In this document: piece after piece, positions 20,005 to 25,272 of the stretch | Position numbering within the stretch: position 1 is the first letter of the stretch | Layout of the letters: every line of letters begins with the position of its first letter | IMG/VR virus record: IMGVR_UViG_3300031565_009125 | Span: 1 to 30,837 of that record | DNA from: a virus | Reading direction: 5' to 3' (one strand) | Length of the DNA stretch: 30,837 nt | Program-made: the position numbers and the translations under genes | The notes under the pieces: generated by a model | What the model saw: only the letters and a program-made list of their open reading frames with translations | What the model was told of the DNA's origin: nothing | Database searches by the model: none

Positions 20005-20265
20005 CTAACGCCCTCCTGCCCTCTGCGCCAGAATCTCGTCAAGCGCCTTGCGGATCGTGCGGAGTTCAGAAAGCCGGACCCCTTGAACCGCGGACTTCTC
20101 GCTGAGTCGTTCCCACAACCATTTCTCGTCGCAGTTCATGTGCCGCGCGAGCGCCGAAAAGCTAATTCCCTTCGCCCGACGCCGAGTATTCAGGGCGGTG
20201 CGGTCCCGGCGGCTCGCCAGTCGATCTCGCTTTTCTTCCATTACGGCGATTCCCTCTGTCATCAT
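20005..20265 (-). CDS. XRE-like HTH regulator
   Basis: 86 aa. ISFSALARHMNCDEKWLWERL (about residues 35-55) is a helix-turn-helix, followed by VRLSELRTIRKALDEILAQ, a second helical pair as in compact XRE repressors. The first ATG (20265) is 8 nt past the -10 of a strong promoter, so the transcript would be leaderless or nearly so, like lambda cI. An ATG at 20241 with GAGGG upstream is the alternative. It is divergent from the integrase and leads into the early operon, so it may be a cI- or Cro-type repressor, or an excisionase-like factor. Confidence 0.7.
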   Translation of the reverse strand: MMTEGIAVMEEKRDRLASRRDRTALNTRRRAKGISFSALARHMNCDEKWLWERLSEKSAVQGVRLSELRTIRKALDEILAQRAGGR

Positions 20266-20272
20266 GGAGCCT

Positions 20273-20301
20273 ATTCTAAACCCTCAATTCCACGTTGTCA
20301 A
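20273..20301 (-). promoter_or_regulatory. Promoter of the HTH gene
   Basis: On the minus strand TTGACA (20301-20296), a 17-nt spacer, TAGAAT (20278-20273), then AGGCTCC and ATG. The -35 is consensus and the -10 has five of six matches. The spacer contains AACGTGGAA; related CCACGTT/CCACTT half-sites lie near 19981-20002. Confidence 0.75.
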
Positions 20302-20352
20302 GGGGTTTTACCATGGATTTAAGAAATATTTCCGGGCGGACAGACCTTTTCG

Positions 20353-20361
20353 TGCTACAAT
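20353..20361 (+). promoter_or_regulatory. Extended -10 promoter of the integrase operon
   Basis: TGCTACAAT: TG, one base, then TACAAT (20356-20361). No good -35 is present at 16-18 nt, as is common for extended -10 promoters. A start near 20368 would give a leader of about 43 nt before ATG 20411. Confidence 0.5.
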
Positions 20362-20410
20362 GCCCCCAGTAGAAAGGGACGCAGAATGTGGCATATGAAG
20401 GCTGGATACC

Positions 20411-21391
20411 ATGCCGGGACTATCTCGTGAGGAGTTCCCCGGCGCTATCAACTCCTTTTTGGGCTACCTTTCTGACTACCGGCGCTGCGCTAAAGGGACG
20501 ATACGGGCGTATGGCTACGACCTGCAGCTATTTACGCGGTTCCTACGGCTGCGCCACGCCCAACTGACTGAGCCTGCCGAAGTCACCCGCGAGATCGTCG
20601 TGGAGTATGCCCGGGAGCTGAGCGGTGGCCCAACGACGGTTCGGCGGCGCCTCTCGGCATTGGGGTCATTCTATAAGTACCTCGTCATCACTGGGCAGAT
20701 TGCCTCAAATCCTGTCTATGGGATTCCGCTCCCCCAGAAGAATCGCCCCCTGCCGAAGGCACTCACGTTGCTCGAACTTGATGCGCTGCTCCTGGCGGCG
20801 GAGAAGCCCTGGCATCGCGCGGCACTCTGGCTATTCTGCGGCACCGGGATTCGCGCGACCGAACTGGCGGAAATCCGCCTTGAAGACGTGGACTTGCAGG
20901 CGGCCACTTTACGGGTGCACGGCAAGGGGAACAAAGAGCGCATGGTGCCCCTCTCTACTGCCGTCATCCGGGCGATCTATCAATATCTCCCCTACCGCCA
21001 TCCATGGCGAACCGTAGACACCCTGCTCGTCAACGACTATGGCAGGCCTCTCACGGGCCGTCACCTCTATCAGGTAGTCAAGTCGTTGGTAAAGCGGGCG
21101 GGTCTTGAGCCAAAGTCGGGGGAGTCGCCGGACCCCCATGCGAAGAGCATCTCGCCCCACTGCTTCCGGCATACCTTCGCCACACAACTCGTCCGGAATG
21201 GAGTAGACATCCGCACGGTGCAGGAGCTTCTCGGGCACGCGGAACTCTCTACCACGGCCCGGTATCTGGCGGTGGATACGAACCAGAAGCGGGCAGCGGT
21301 GGAGACTCTGGCAAATTCCATGCAGGGGCGGGATGTGGTATACTCATCCCTGCATGGGCGGGAAGGGGGCCATCATGCCCGAGATGATTGA
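20411..21391 (+). CDS. int: Tyrosine recombinase (phage integrase)
   Basis: 326 aa. SAM-like N-terminal core-binding domain (residues 10-95: CAKGTIRAYGYDLQLFTRFL) and a catalytic domain from about 115. Active-site residues: R148 (GTGIRATEL), K172 (HGKGNKER), H250 and R253 (HCFRHTFAT), H276 (LLGHAELSTT) and Y285 (RYLAVD). Complete, XerC/D-sized and likely active; it would integrate and excise the element together with a small factor. GAAGG lies 9 nt upstream of the ATG. The C-terminal tail overlaps the next gene by 17 nt. I could not identify attP. Confidence 0.95.
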   Translation: MPGLSREEFPGAINSFLGYLSDYRRCAKGTIRAYGYDLQLFTRFLRLRHAQLTEPAEVTREIVVEYARELSGGPTTVRRRLSALGSFYKYLVITGQIASNPVYGIPLPQKNRPLPKALTLLELDALLLAAEKPWHRAALWLFCGTGIRATELAEIRLEDVDLQAATLRVHGKGNKERMVPLSTAVIRAIYQYLPYRHPWRTVDTLLVNDYGRPLTGRHLYQVVKSLVKRAGLEPKSGESPDPHAKSISPHCFRHTFATQLVRNGVDIRTVQELLGHAELSTTARYLAVDTNQKRAAVETLANSMQGRDVVYSSLHGREGGHHARDD

Positions 21392-21743
21392 CTGCCCTGG
21401 CTGCGGAGCCGCGAATTCGATCCACCGAGAAGGTTGCTTCAACTGCGGTGGCCTATTGCCGGGGACCTCAAGGGAATTCGCTTCTACCGATAGGGTACCA
21501 CGAGGGGACGCGCCGGTAGCCGCCCTCGTCCTCGGCATTGTCACTCTGTTCTTCTTTGGCATCCCGCTCATAGGTCCCGCCCTAGCAATTCTCGGGATAG
21601 TCTTCGCACGGCGTTCCACCAACGGCTCGAACCCCGGCATGGCGACGGCCGGATTGGTATGCAGTATCGTTGGACTCGTGCTTGCAGTCGCCTGGATTCC
21701 AGTCTATATCATCATATGGCAGTCGTTGCCGTTTGTCCCGTGA
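21375..21743 (+). CDS. Zinc-ribbon and membrane protein (DUF4190-like)
   Basis: 122 aa. N-terminal CPGCGAANSIHREGCFNCGG (residues 6-25), a C-x2-C / C-x2-C ribbon. A short linker then leads into two membrane segments (AALVLGIVTLFFFGIPLIGP and MATAGLVCSIVGLVLAVAWI) with the 'ILGIVFARRS' turn typical of DUF4190. This architecture is common in bacterial chromosomes and unusual in phages. GAAGGGGG precedes ATG 21375, which overlaps the integrase end. Likely a lysogeny or host-derived cargo gene; function unknown. Confidence 0.75.
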   Translation: MPEMIDCPGCGAANSIHREGCFNCGGLLPGTSREFASTDRVPRGDAPVAALVLGIVTLFFFGIPLIGPALAILGIVFARRSTNGSNPGMATAGLVCSIVGLVLAVAWIPVYIIIWQSLPFVP

Positions 21744-21782
21744 ACCCCGCCGGGAAGTCACATTCTGCATAGGGGGACGGAG

Positions 21783-22313
21783 ATGCTAAGACGACGCGGC
21801 TTTACCTTGATCGAAATTCTGGTCGTTATCCTCATGATGCTGATACTGATCGCCATCGCCTTTCCGGTATTCGGGGCGGCGAAGGCGAGGGCACACCAAT
21901 TGGCCTGCGGCTCGAATCTAAAACGGATCGCCGCCCTGTGTGTCATGCACTACGACATGTATAGTTCCCATCCGTCAGTCGCCGATTATGGGGTTCTAGC
22001 AGAACTGGATGGGCTAGAATATTGCCCCGATGCTCCCGAGGACATAGACACATACGCCGACAACTGGAACCCATGGCCCGCCGACAAGGAACAACTTATA
22101 GTCGGTACTACGACTACCGTAACTGGCGCATTTGTGCTCGCCCCAGAAGACCAACCGTGGGCCATCAATGATGCCGATGTCATCCGAACATTCTGTGAGC
22201 ACCGCGGGACCTGGATAATTCTATGGTGTGATGGCCATATCACGAGAGAGAAGAGCAATCCGCTAGAGATGGAGGGTTGGGACCCCGAAGCATACGGGAA
22301 ACCCAACGCATAG
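21783..22313 (+). CDS. Pseudopilin-like protein with H-x9-DG motif
   Basis: 176 aa. MLRRRGFTLIEILVVI is a type IV prepilin leader (cleavage between G6 and F7, E at mature +5), followed by a hydrophobic helix to about residue 30 and ARAHQLACGSNLKRIAAL, the usual pseudopilin spine. Near the C-terminus HRGTWIILWCDGH is H-x9-DG-H, the mark of DUF1559-type pseudopilins abundant in Planctomycetota, Armatimonadota and relatives. GGGGGACGG precedes the ATG. As the last gene of the integrase operon it is probably lysogenic cargo, perhaps altering host secretion, pili or phage reception. Confidence 0.85.
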   Translation: MLRRRGFTLIEILVVILMMLILIAIAFPVFGAAKARAHQLACGSNLKRIAALCVMHYDMYSSHPSVADYGVLAELDGLEYCPDAPEDIDTYADNWNPWPADKEQLIVGTTTTVTGAFVLAPEDQPWAINDADVIRTFCEHRGTWIILWCDGHITREKSNPLEMEGWDPEAYGKPNA

Positions 22314-22323
22314 GGACGAGGGA

Positions 22324-22346
22324 GGCCCCGGTTACCGGCCGGGGCC
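22324..22346. terminator. Bidirectional terminator hairpin
   Basis: GGCCCCGG (22324-22331), a 7-nt loop, CCGGGGCC (22339-22346): an 8-bp perfect GC stem between the pseudopilin gene and the converging right cassette. The TAA stop of the minus gene lies in the loop. No U-tract, so termination strength is uncertain. Confidence 0.5.
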
Positions 22347-22526
22347 TTGCCGCGCCACCAGCTCATCTAGCGCCTTCGCGTTTCTCTTGTCGGGGGCGAA
22401 CCGTCCCTTCACCCACCGATTCACCGTATAGAAGCTCACATCGAGGGCGACGGCTAGGGCCTCCAGGGAGCCGAGGCGGTCGGCGAGGGCTTGGATTCGT
22501 TCTGGCGTCCAGTGGTTAGGTCGCAT
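22332..22526 (-). CDS. Small XRE-like HTH protein
   Basis: 64 aa. ALADRLGSLEALAVALDVSF then YTVNRWVKGRFAPDKRNAKA gives a helix-turn-helix of the bare XRE type with almost nothing else. ATG 22526 overlaps the upstream stop by 11 nt. Last gene of the right cassette; it could recognise the palindrome at 24389-24405 that controls the cassette, closing a feedback loop (inference). Confidence 0.7.
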   Translation of the reverse strand: MRPNHWTPERIQALADRLGSLEALAVALDVSFYTVNRWVKGRFAPDKRNAKALDELVARQGPGR

Positions 22527-22710
22527 CGGTATTCTCCTCAAACCCCGGCCCGTCGGTGGACAGGCTGAGGCGAAACGTTGTCTTTGTCGTCGCGTCAAAG
22601 TGTCCGATAGTGGTCCCATCGCAGTCCACCAGTCGGGCGAACGTATCCCCGCGCTCCAGCATCGCGGCGACACGTCTCAGAAGGCTTGCGATCTGTTGTA
22701 GTCTAGGCAT
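22516..22710 (-). CDS. Small hypothetical protein, paralog of the left cassette's first gene
   Basis: 64 aa. MPRLQQIASLLRRVAAMLER, then LVDCDGTTIGHFDATTKTTF and RLSLSTDGPGF. The helix / D-x-x-G-x-x-(I/V)-G / strand order matches the product at 2659-2871. GAGG lies 6 nt before ATG 22710; a GTG at 22722 overlapping the upstream stop as GTGA is the alternative start. Function unknown. Confidence 0.65.
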   Translation of the reverse strand: MPRLQQIASLLRRVAAMLERGDTFARLVDCDGTTIGHFDATTKTTFRLSLSTDGPGFEENTDAT

Positions 22711-22718
22711 TTCGTTCC

Positions 22719-22937
22719 TCACCTTCGCCTTCGCGCTAGGAACTTCGCACCCTCAACAATCGGATTCCAGGCTCTCGCCATGACCGTCGCCCTGTCTCTC
22801 GGTGAGAGCTTCGCCAGCACGGGCCGCCGCAGGTGCAGCGCGCAGTCCGCGCAGATGTAGCGTTCCGAGCGTCCCGGTAGTCGGATGGGGTCCGGGCACT
22901 CCGTCCAGGGCCTGTGGCAGCGGGGGCAGGTGGTCAT
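22719..22937 (-). CDS. Small zinc-ribbon protein
   Basis: 72 aa. CPRCHRPWTECPDP...YICADC (residues 4-33) is a C-x2-C / C-x2-C ribbon, followed by a basic helix and RRRR end. ATG 22937 overlaps the upstream stop as ATGA. Similar in plan to its neighbour at 22934-23143. Function unknown. Confidence 0.65.
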   Translation of the reverse strand: MTTCPRCHRPWTECPDPIRLPGRSERYICADCALHLRRPVLAKLSPRDRATVMARAWNPIVEGAKFLARRRR

Positions 22938-23143
22938 CGCTTGCCGCGCTTCGCGCTGCCCTGTACTTTTCGCAGGAAGGTCTGTCCAGTCGCAAGGGTG
23001 CAGGCATCGCACAGGTAGTGAGTATCTTTCGGATGGGCCTGCATAGTCGTCACCCGTCCGCAAGCCGGGCAGATGAGGTCTCGGATTTCGCGCCGGCGAC
23101 TGTCTGCCAGGATAGCGTCAATGTCTAGCCGCTTCGCCATCAT
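22934..23143 (-). CDS. Small zinc-ribbon protein
   Basis: 69 aa. CPACGRVTTMQAHPKDTHYL then CDAC, a C-x2-C / C-x2-C ribbon with an intervening histidine, and a basic C-terminus. Begins ATGATG with GGAG 3 nt upstream of the first ATG, under leader copy A3. Function unknown; nucleic-acid binding likely. Confidence 0.7.
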   Translation of the reverse strand: MMAKRLDIDAILADSRRREIRDLICPACGRVTTMQAHPKDTHYLCDACTLATGQTFLRKVQGSAKRGKR

Positions 23144-23222
23144 TCTCTCCTTTGCGCTCTCGCTCCGTCTGACTTTCCGACTCGGCCCACCTCGCGGATG
23201 GGCCGGGGCAGAGGTCAGCGCA
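23144..23222 (-). promoter_or_regulatory. Long structured leader, copy A3
   Basis: Same order as A1 on the minus strand: CTGAC (23218-23214) complementary to GTCAG (23173-23169), CGGCCCA (23205-23199) pairing with TGGGCCG (23189-23183) across 9 nt, then a shortened GC-GAGA-GC and AAAGGAGAGA before ATG 23143. The loop differs from A1 and A2; the arms do not. The upstream gene's TGA lies inside the CTGAC arm. Confidence 0.6.
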
Positions 23223-23439
23223 GGATAATGTCGAAAATCACCTTCGACCGCGCTGGGGCTTTGGCCCCGATGGCCCACTGCCACAGGGGATCGTCGATAT
23301 CAAACCAGCTCGCGTCGGTGGCAGGAATACTTTCTTCGGGGTAAGACTCGGCATAGATAACCGCCCTTCCCGCGCCTTTCAGCCATAACTTCTCCAGAGC
23401 CCTAACAGCGGCTTCGCGAAGTGACTGCGCTTCTCCCAT
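23215..23439 (-). CDS. Small hypothetical protein, right cassette
   Basis: 74 aa. MGEAQSLREAAVRALEKLWL, then an acidic, aromatic middle (DASWFDIDDPLWQWAIGAKA) and VIFDIILR. The final codons are shared with leader A3. GAAGGAGAGAGACA precedes the ATG. No family recognised. Confidence 0.6.
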   Translation of the reverse strand: MGEAQSLREAAVRALEKLWLKGAGRAVIYAESYPEESIPATDASWFDIDDPLWQWAIGAKAPARSKVIFDIILR

Positions 23440-23515
23440 TGTCTCTCTCCTTCGGGCTCTCGCCCTCGTCTAGCTGCGGACCTCCCGAGTGGGAGGTTTC
23501 GGGGTTGCCCCCTCG
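23440..23515 (-). promoter_or_regulatory. Structured leader, right cassette
   Basis: ACCTCCC (23497-23491) and GGGAGGT (23486-23480) close a 4-nt loop; GCAGCTAGACG follows, then GGGC-GAGA-GCCC (23465-23454) and GAAGGAGAGAG before ATG 23439. It has the same element order as 2872-2951, with a different first stem. Confidence 0.6.
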
Positions 23516-23710
23516 TCAGCGCAGGGAGGCCGCTAGTGTCGGGGAGTAGGCATATATGCTCCGCGGGTAATCTGTTAACCCGCCGCACACCTTCCGGTAT
23601 CGAGTCCATGCCTCCGCTTCGATTCCCGCACTCTGTCGTGCGATGGCAACGCGTACGCTTTCCAGATAATCCGTGTAGGCCTCTTCGCGATCTTTCGGTA
23701 GGGCCATCAT
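23516..23710 (-). CDS. Small hypothetical protein, right cassette
   Basis: 64 aa. MMALPKDREEAYTDYLESVR is a charged helix; the rest (AWTRYRKVCGGLTDYPRSIY) is polar and aromatic. Begins ATGATGGC under leader A2 with GGAG 5 nt upstream of the first ATG. Ends SLR-stop with CTGCGCTGA, shared with the leader that follows. No family recognised. Confidence 0.6.
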   Translation of the reverse strand: MMALPKDREEAYTDYLESVRVAIARQSAGIEAEAWTRYRKVCGGLTDYPRSIYAYSPTLAASLR

Positions 23711-23796
23711 CCTCTCTCCTTGCGCTCTCGCGCTCCTTCTGACTTTCCGGCTCGGCCCACCGCGTGGATGGGCCGGGGCGGAGGTCAGCGCAGGAG
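23711..23796 (-). promoter_or_regulatory. Long structured leader, copy A2
   Basis: Nearly identical to A1 over about 75 nt, in the opposite orientation and about 20 kb away. CTGAC (23788-23784)/GTCAG (23743-23739), CGGCCCA (23775-23769)/TGGGCCG (23759-23753), GCGC-GAGA-GCGC (23733-23722), then AAGGAGAGAGG before ATG 23710. Here the upstream gene stops earlier, so the conserved CCTGCGCTGACC is entirely non-coding: it is kept as RNA or DNA, not as codons. Confidence 0.65.
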
Positions 23797-24045
23797 CTAT
23801 TCAGCCACGCACAGGACTCCGCCGACTTGCGCTATTGTGGCCGGTCGGCAGTTGTAGTCCTCGGGCCGAGAGAACATCATGTGACCTTCTGGCAAGGGGC
23901 AGGGAGGCCGCTCGGCAGGAGCTTGCCCCTTCGTGGCCCGCCATGCGTCAAGAAGGGCGATATGCTCGGCCTGCTTCGTGCATTGCACAAACAACTGCCC
24001 CTCCTCTTCTCCTCTGATTCTCCGCGCCGCCTTAGCTTTGATCAT
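23797..24045 (-). CDS. Small hypothetical protein, right cassette
   Basis: 82 aa. Basic N-terminus (MIKAKAARRIRGEEEG), a helix (QCTKQAEHIALLDAWRATKG) and a Pro/Cys-containing end (YNCRPATIAQVGGVLCVAE). GGAAGGGGAAAGAG precedes the ATG. No family recognised. Confidence 0.6.
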   Translation of the reverse strand: MIKAKAARRIRGEEEGQLFVQCTKQAEHIALLDAWRATKGQAPAERPPCPLPEGHMMFSRPEDYNCRPATIAQVGGVLCVAE

Positions 24046-24119
24046 CTCTTTCCCCTTCCGGGCATCTCGCCCCGTCTAGCTGCTCGCGCAGGCCCCCCGA
24101 GAGGAGCCTGGACCAGGAG
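24046..24119 (-). promoter_or_regulatory. Structured leader, right cassette
   Basis: GGCTCC/GGGGCC hairpin with one wobble, then CCTGCGCGAGCAGCTAGACG (one base from the left-cassette sequence at 2901-2920), a GGGC-GAGAT-GCCC hairpin (24072-24060) and GGAAGGGGAAAGAG before ATG 24045. Confidence 0.6.
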
Positions 24120-24347
24120 CTAGAAGCAGTCTTCGAGTGTTTGCGCTGCGCCTATGGCCGTCATCCCTGCGGATCGCAGGAAGCGGATCAGCCGCTTGAC
24201 CTGTTCGGGAGATGGCCGGGGACCTTCGCCTTCGCTATACATCGCGAGGGCATCGACCTCTGCTTGTGCGTGCTGGAGGTCGTCAGGTATTCCGCCAATG
24301 TCGTCGGCAAGCTCGGTAGCCACTTCGGGTGTTAGTTCTGCCATCAT
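24120..24347 (-). CDS. Small hypothetical protein, first gene of right cassette
   Basis: 75 aa, acidic and helical: ELTPEVATELADDIGGIPDD, AEVDALAMYSEGEG, then SPEQVKRLIRFLRSAGMTAI. Begins ATGATGGC with GGAG 3 nt upstream of the first ATG, about 27 nt past the predicted transcription start. No family recognised; an acidic protein in this position could be a DNA mimic, but nothing proves that. Confidence 0.65.
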   Translation of the reverse strand: MMAELTPEVATELADDIGGIPDDLQHAQAEVDALAMYSEGEGPRPSPEQVKRLIRFLRSAGMTAIGAAQTLEDCF

Positions 24348-24381
24348 CCTCTCCTTGCGCTCTCGCCCTTCTTCTAATCCT
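24348..24381 (-). promoter_or_regulatory. Short leader with GAGA element
   Basis: Directly after the promoter: AAGAAGGGCGAGAGCGCAAG then GAGAGG and ATGATG. Only GC-GAGA-GC can pair here (GGGC faces GCGC), a weaker version of the element. Confidence 0.5.
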
Positions 24382-24409
24382 AGTATACCATATGGTGACC
24401 ATATGTCAA
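24382..24409 (-). promoter_or_regulatory. Right-cassette promoter with palindromic operator
   Basis: TTGACA (24409-24404), 16 nt, TATACT (24387-24382) preceded by TGG (extended -10). A perfect inverted repeat CATATGGT-G-ACCATATG (24389-24405) fills the spacer and touches the -35 box. A bound repressor would block RNA polymerase. Confidence 0.75.
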
Positions 24410-24465
24410 TAGGTTTTTTGCACAAAGATGCGACAAGGGGGAAACGGTACAGGGGGCACGAGGTT

Positions 24466-24497
24466 GGGCGTGGGGGCGTTTTGGGGGAAACGGGGGG
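24466..24497 (+). other. G-quadruplex-type motif
   Basis: On the plus strand: GGG, 3 nt, G5, 6 nt, G5, 4 nt, G6, matching the four-run pattern. It lies between the right-cassette promoter and the end of the late operon; a GGGGGAAACGG unit occurs here and again about 50 bp to the left. Confidence 0.5.
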
Positions 24498-24526
24498 AGG
24501 CGGGAAGAATGCTAGGCACCGCCCCC
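24495..24526 (-). terminator. Possible terminator at end of late operon
   Basis: GGGGGCGG (minus, from 24526) pairs with CCGCC-T-CCC (to 24495), one bulged base, 15-nt loop. It overlaps the last codons of the gene at 24512 and no U-tract follows, so it is only a candidate. Confidence 0.35.
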
Positions 24527-24823
24527 GTTGCTGCATTCCGACCACTCCGAGCACTTCTTCCGCCGGCACCGATGCCGCTTATGGCGGGTTGCCACTCGGA
24601 TAACCTCGGCAAGCCCCGATACGAGGGAAGCCGCCTCGTCAATCGTGAACATGTATTCGCGGACGGCGGATTTGCCGGCAGGGATTCGACACCACTGTAC
24701 TACATCGCAGGGTCGATCCGTGGGATGGTTCCGTAGCCCGAAGCACCAGGCCTCGGTCTCATCCTCGTTGATGCGCATGACGCGATAGCAGAATTGACAA
24801 TCGTCAACCCTGGCGATATTCAT
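24512..24823 (-). CDS. Hypothetical protein with Cys-rich ends
   Basis: 103 aa. MNIARVDDCQFCYRVMRINE, then AWCFGLRNHPTDRPCDVVQW and a basic, Cys-containing end (RHKRHRCRRKKCSEWSEC). The spacing CxxC...C...C fits a metal site. The ATG overlaps the upstream stop as ATGA. No family recognised. Confidence 0.6.
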   Translation of the reverse strand: MNIARVDDCQFCYRVMRINEDETEAWCFGLRNHPTDRPCDVVQWCRIPAGKSAVREYMFTIDEAASLVSGLAEVIRVATRHKRHRCRRKKCSEWSECSNGGGA

Positions 24824-25272
24824 GGCCTCCCCTGTACTACGGCCCGTGCAACGATCCGCTCCACGCAGTCGAGAAACATCCCGAGGTAGCTTACTGCGTC
24901 CGCGAGTTCGTCTCCGAGTTCCCGCGCATTGTCCCTCGTGAGCCAGTCAGTACCGTATTTTGCGTGTGCCTGAATCGTTCTCTCAATAGACCTATCAGCC
25001 AGCCCACGAATAACGCCCACCAGTCGCGCCAGGTCCTCCGGCATGGGCGAACCATCAGGCAGTCGAGATAGTCCGTCCCCATCAGGTCGCTGTGCGTCGT
25101 CTCCTTCGCGTAGTCGAGACTCCACCCCTTTGCTTCGTACTCCGGCACGTCCTTCATCCACACCCGTATGAAGACGCAGTCCTTCGCATTCGCCGGCTCC
25201 ACACCTCGGACAGACAAGGCACCCCTCCTGGTGAACCATGTCAACGCCGCACTCCTCGCAGGGTTCAGTCAT
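24820..25272 (-). CDS. Zinc ribbon plus MazG-like helix, with a disturbed middle
   Basis: 150 aa in this frame. Residues 5-29 (CEECGVDMVHQEG, CPRCGAGEC) resemble the zinc ribbon at the end of B12-dependent ribonucleotide reductases. Residues 77-150 (MPEDLARLVGVIRGLADRSI; ARELGDELADAVSYLGMFLD) look like an alpha-helical NTP-PPase relative. The middle (residues 31-76) is unlike protein, while another frame of the same strand reads VFIRVWMKDVPEYEAKGWSL, a typical small phage protein. Either two compensating indels moved the middle out of frame, or a separate gene overlaps. A start at 25044 for the last part is possible. Confidence 0.5.
   Translation of the reverse strand: MTEPCEECGVDMVHQEGCLVCPRCGAGECEGLRLHTGVDEGRAGVRSKGVESRLREGDDAQRPDGDGLSRLPDGSPMPEDLARLVGVIRGLADRSIERTIQAHAKYGTDWLTRDNARELGDELADAVSYLGMFLDCVERIVARAVVQGRP

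Noticed and set aside
20282-20410. attP site next to the integrase
   Set aside because: No core with flanking inverted repeats or tRNA-like end could be recognised, so no call was made.
22277-22519. Plus-strand frame past the pseudopilin
   Set aside because: Runs antisense through the HTH gene and terminator hairpin with an Arg/Gly/Pro-rich product; a shadow.
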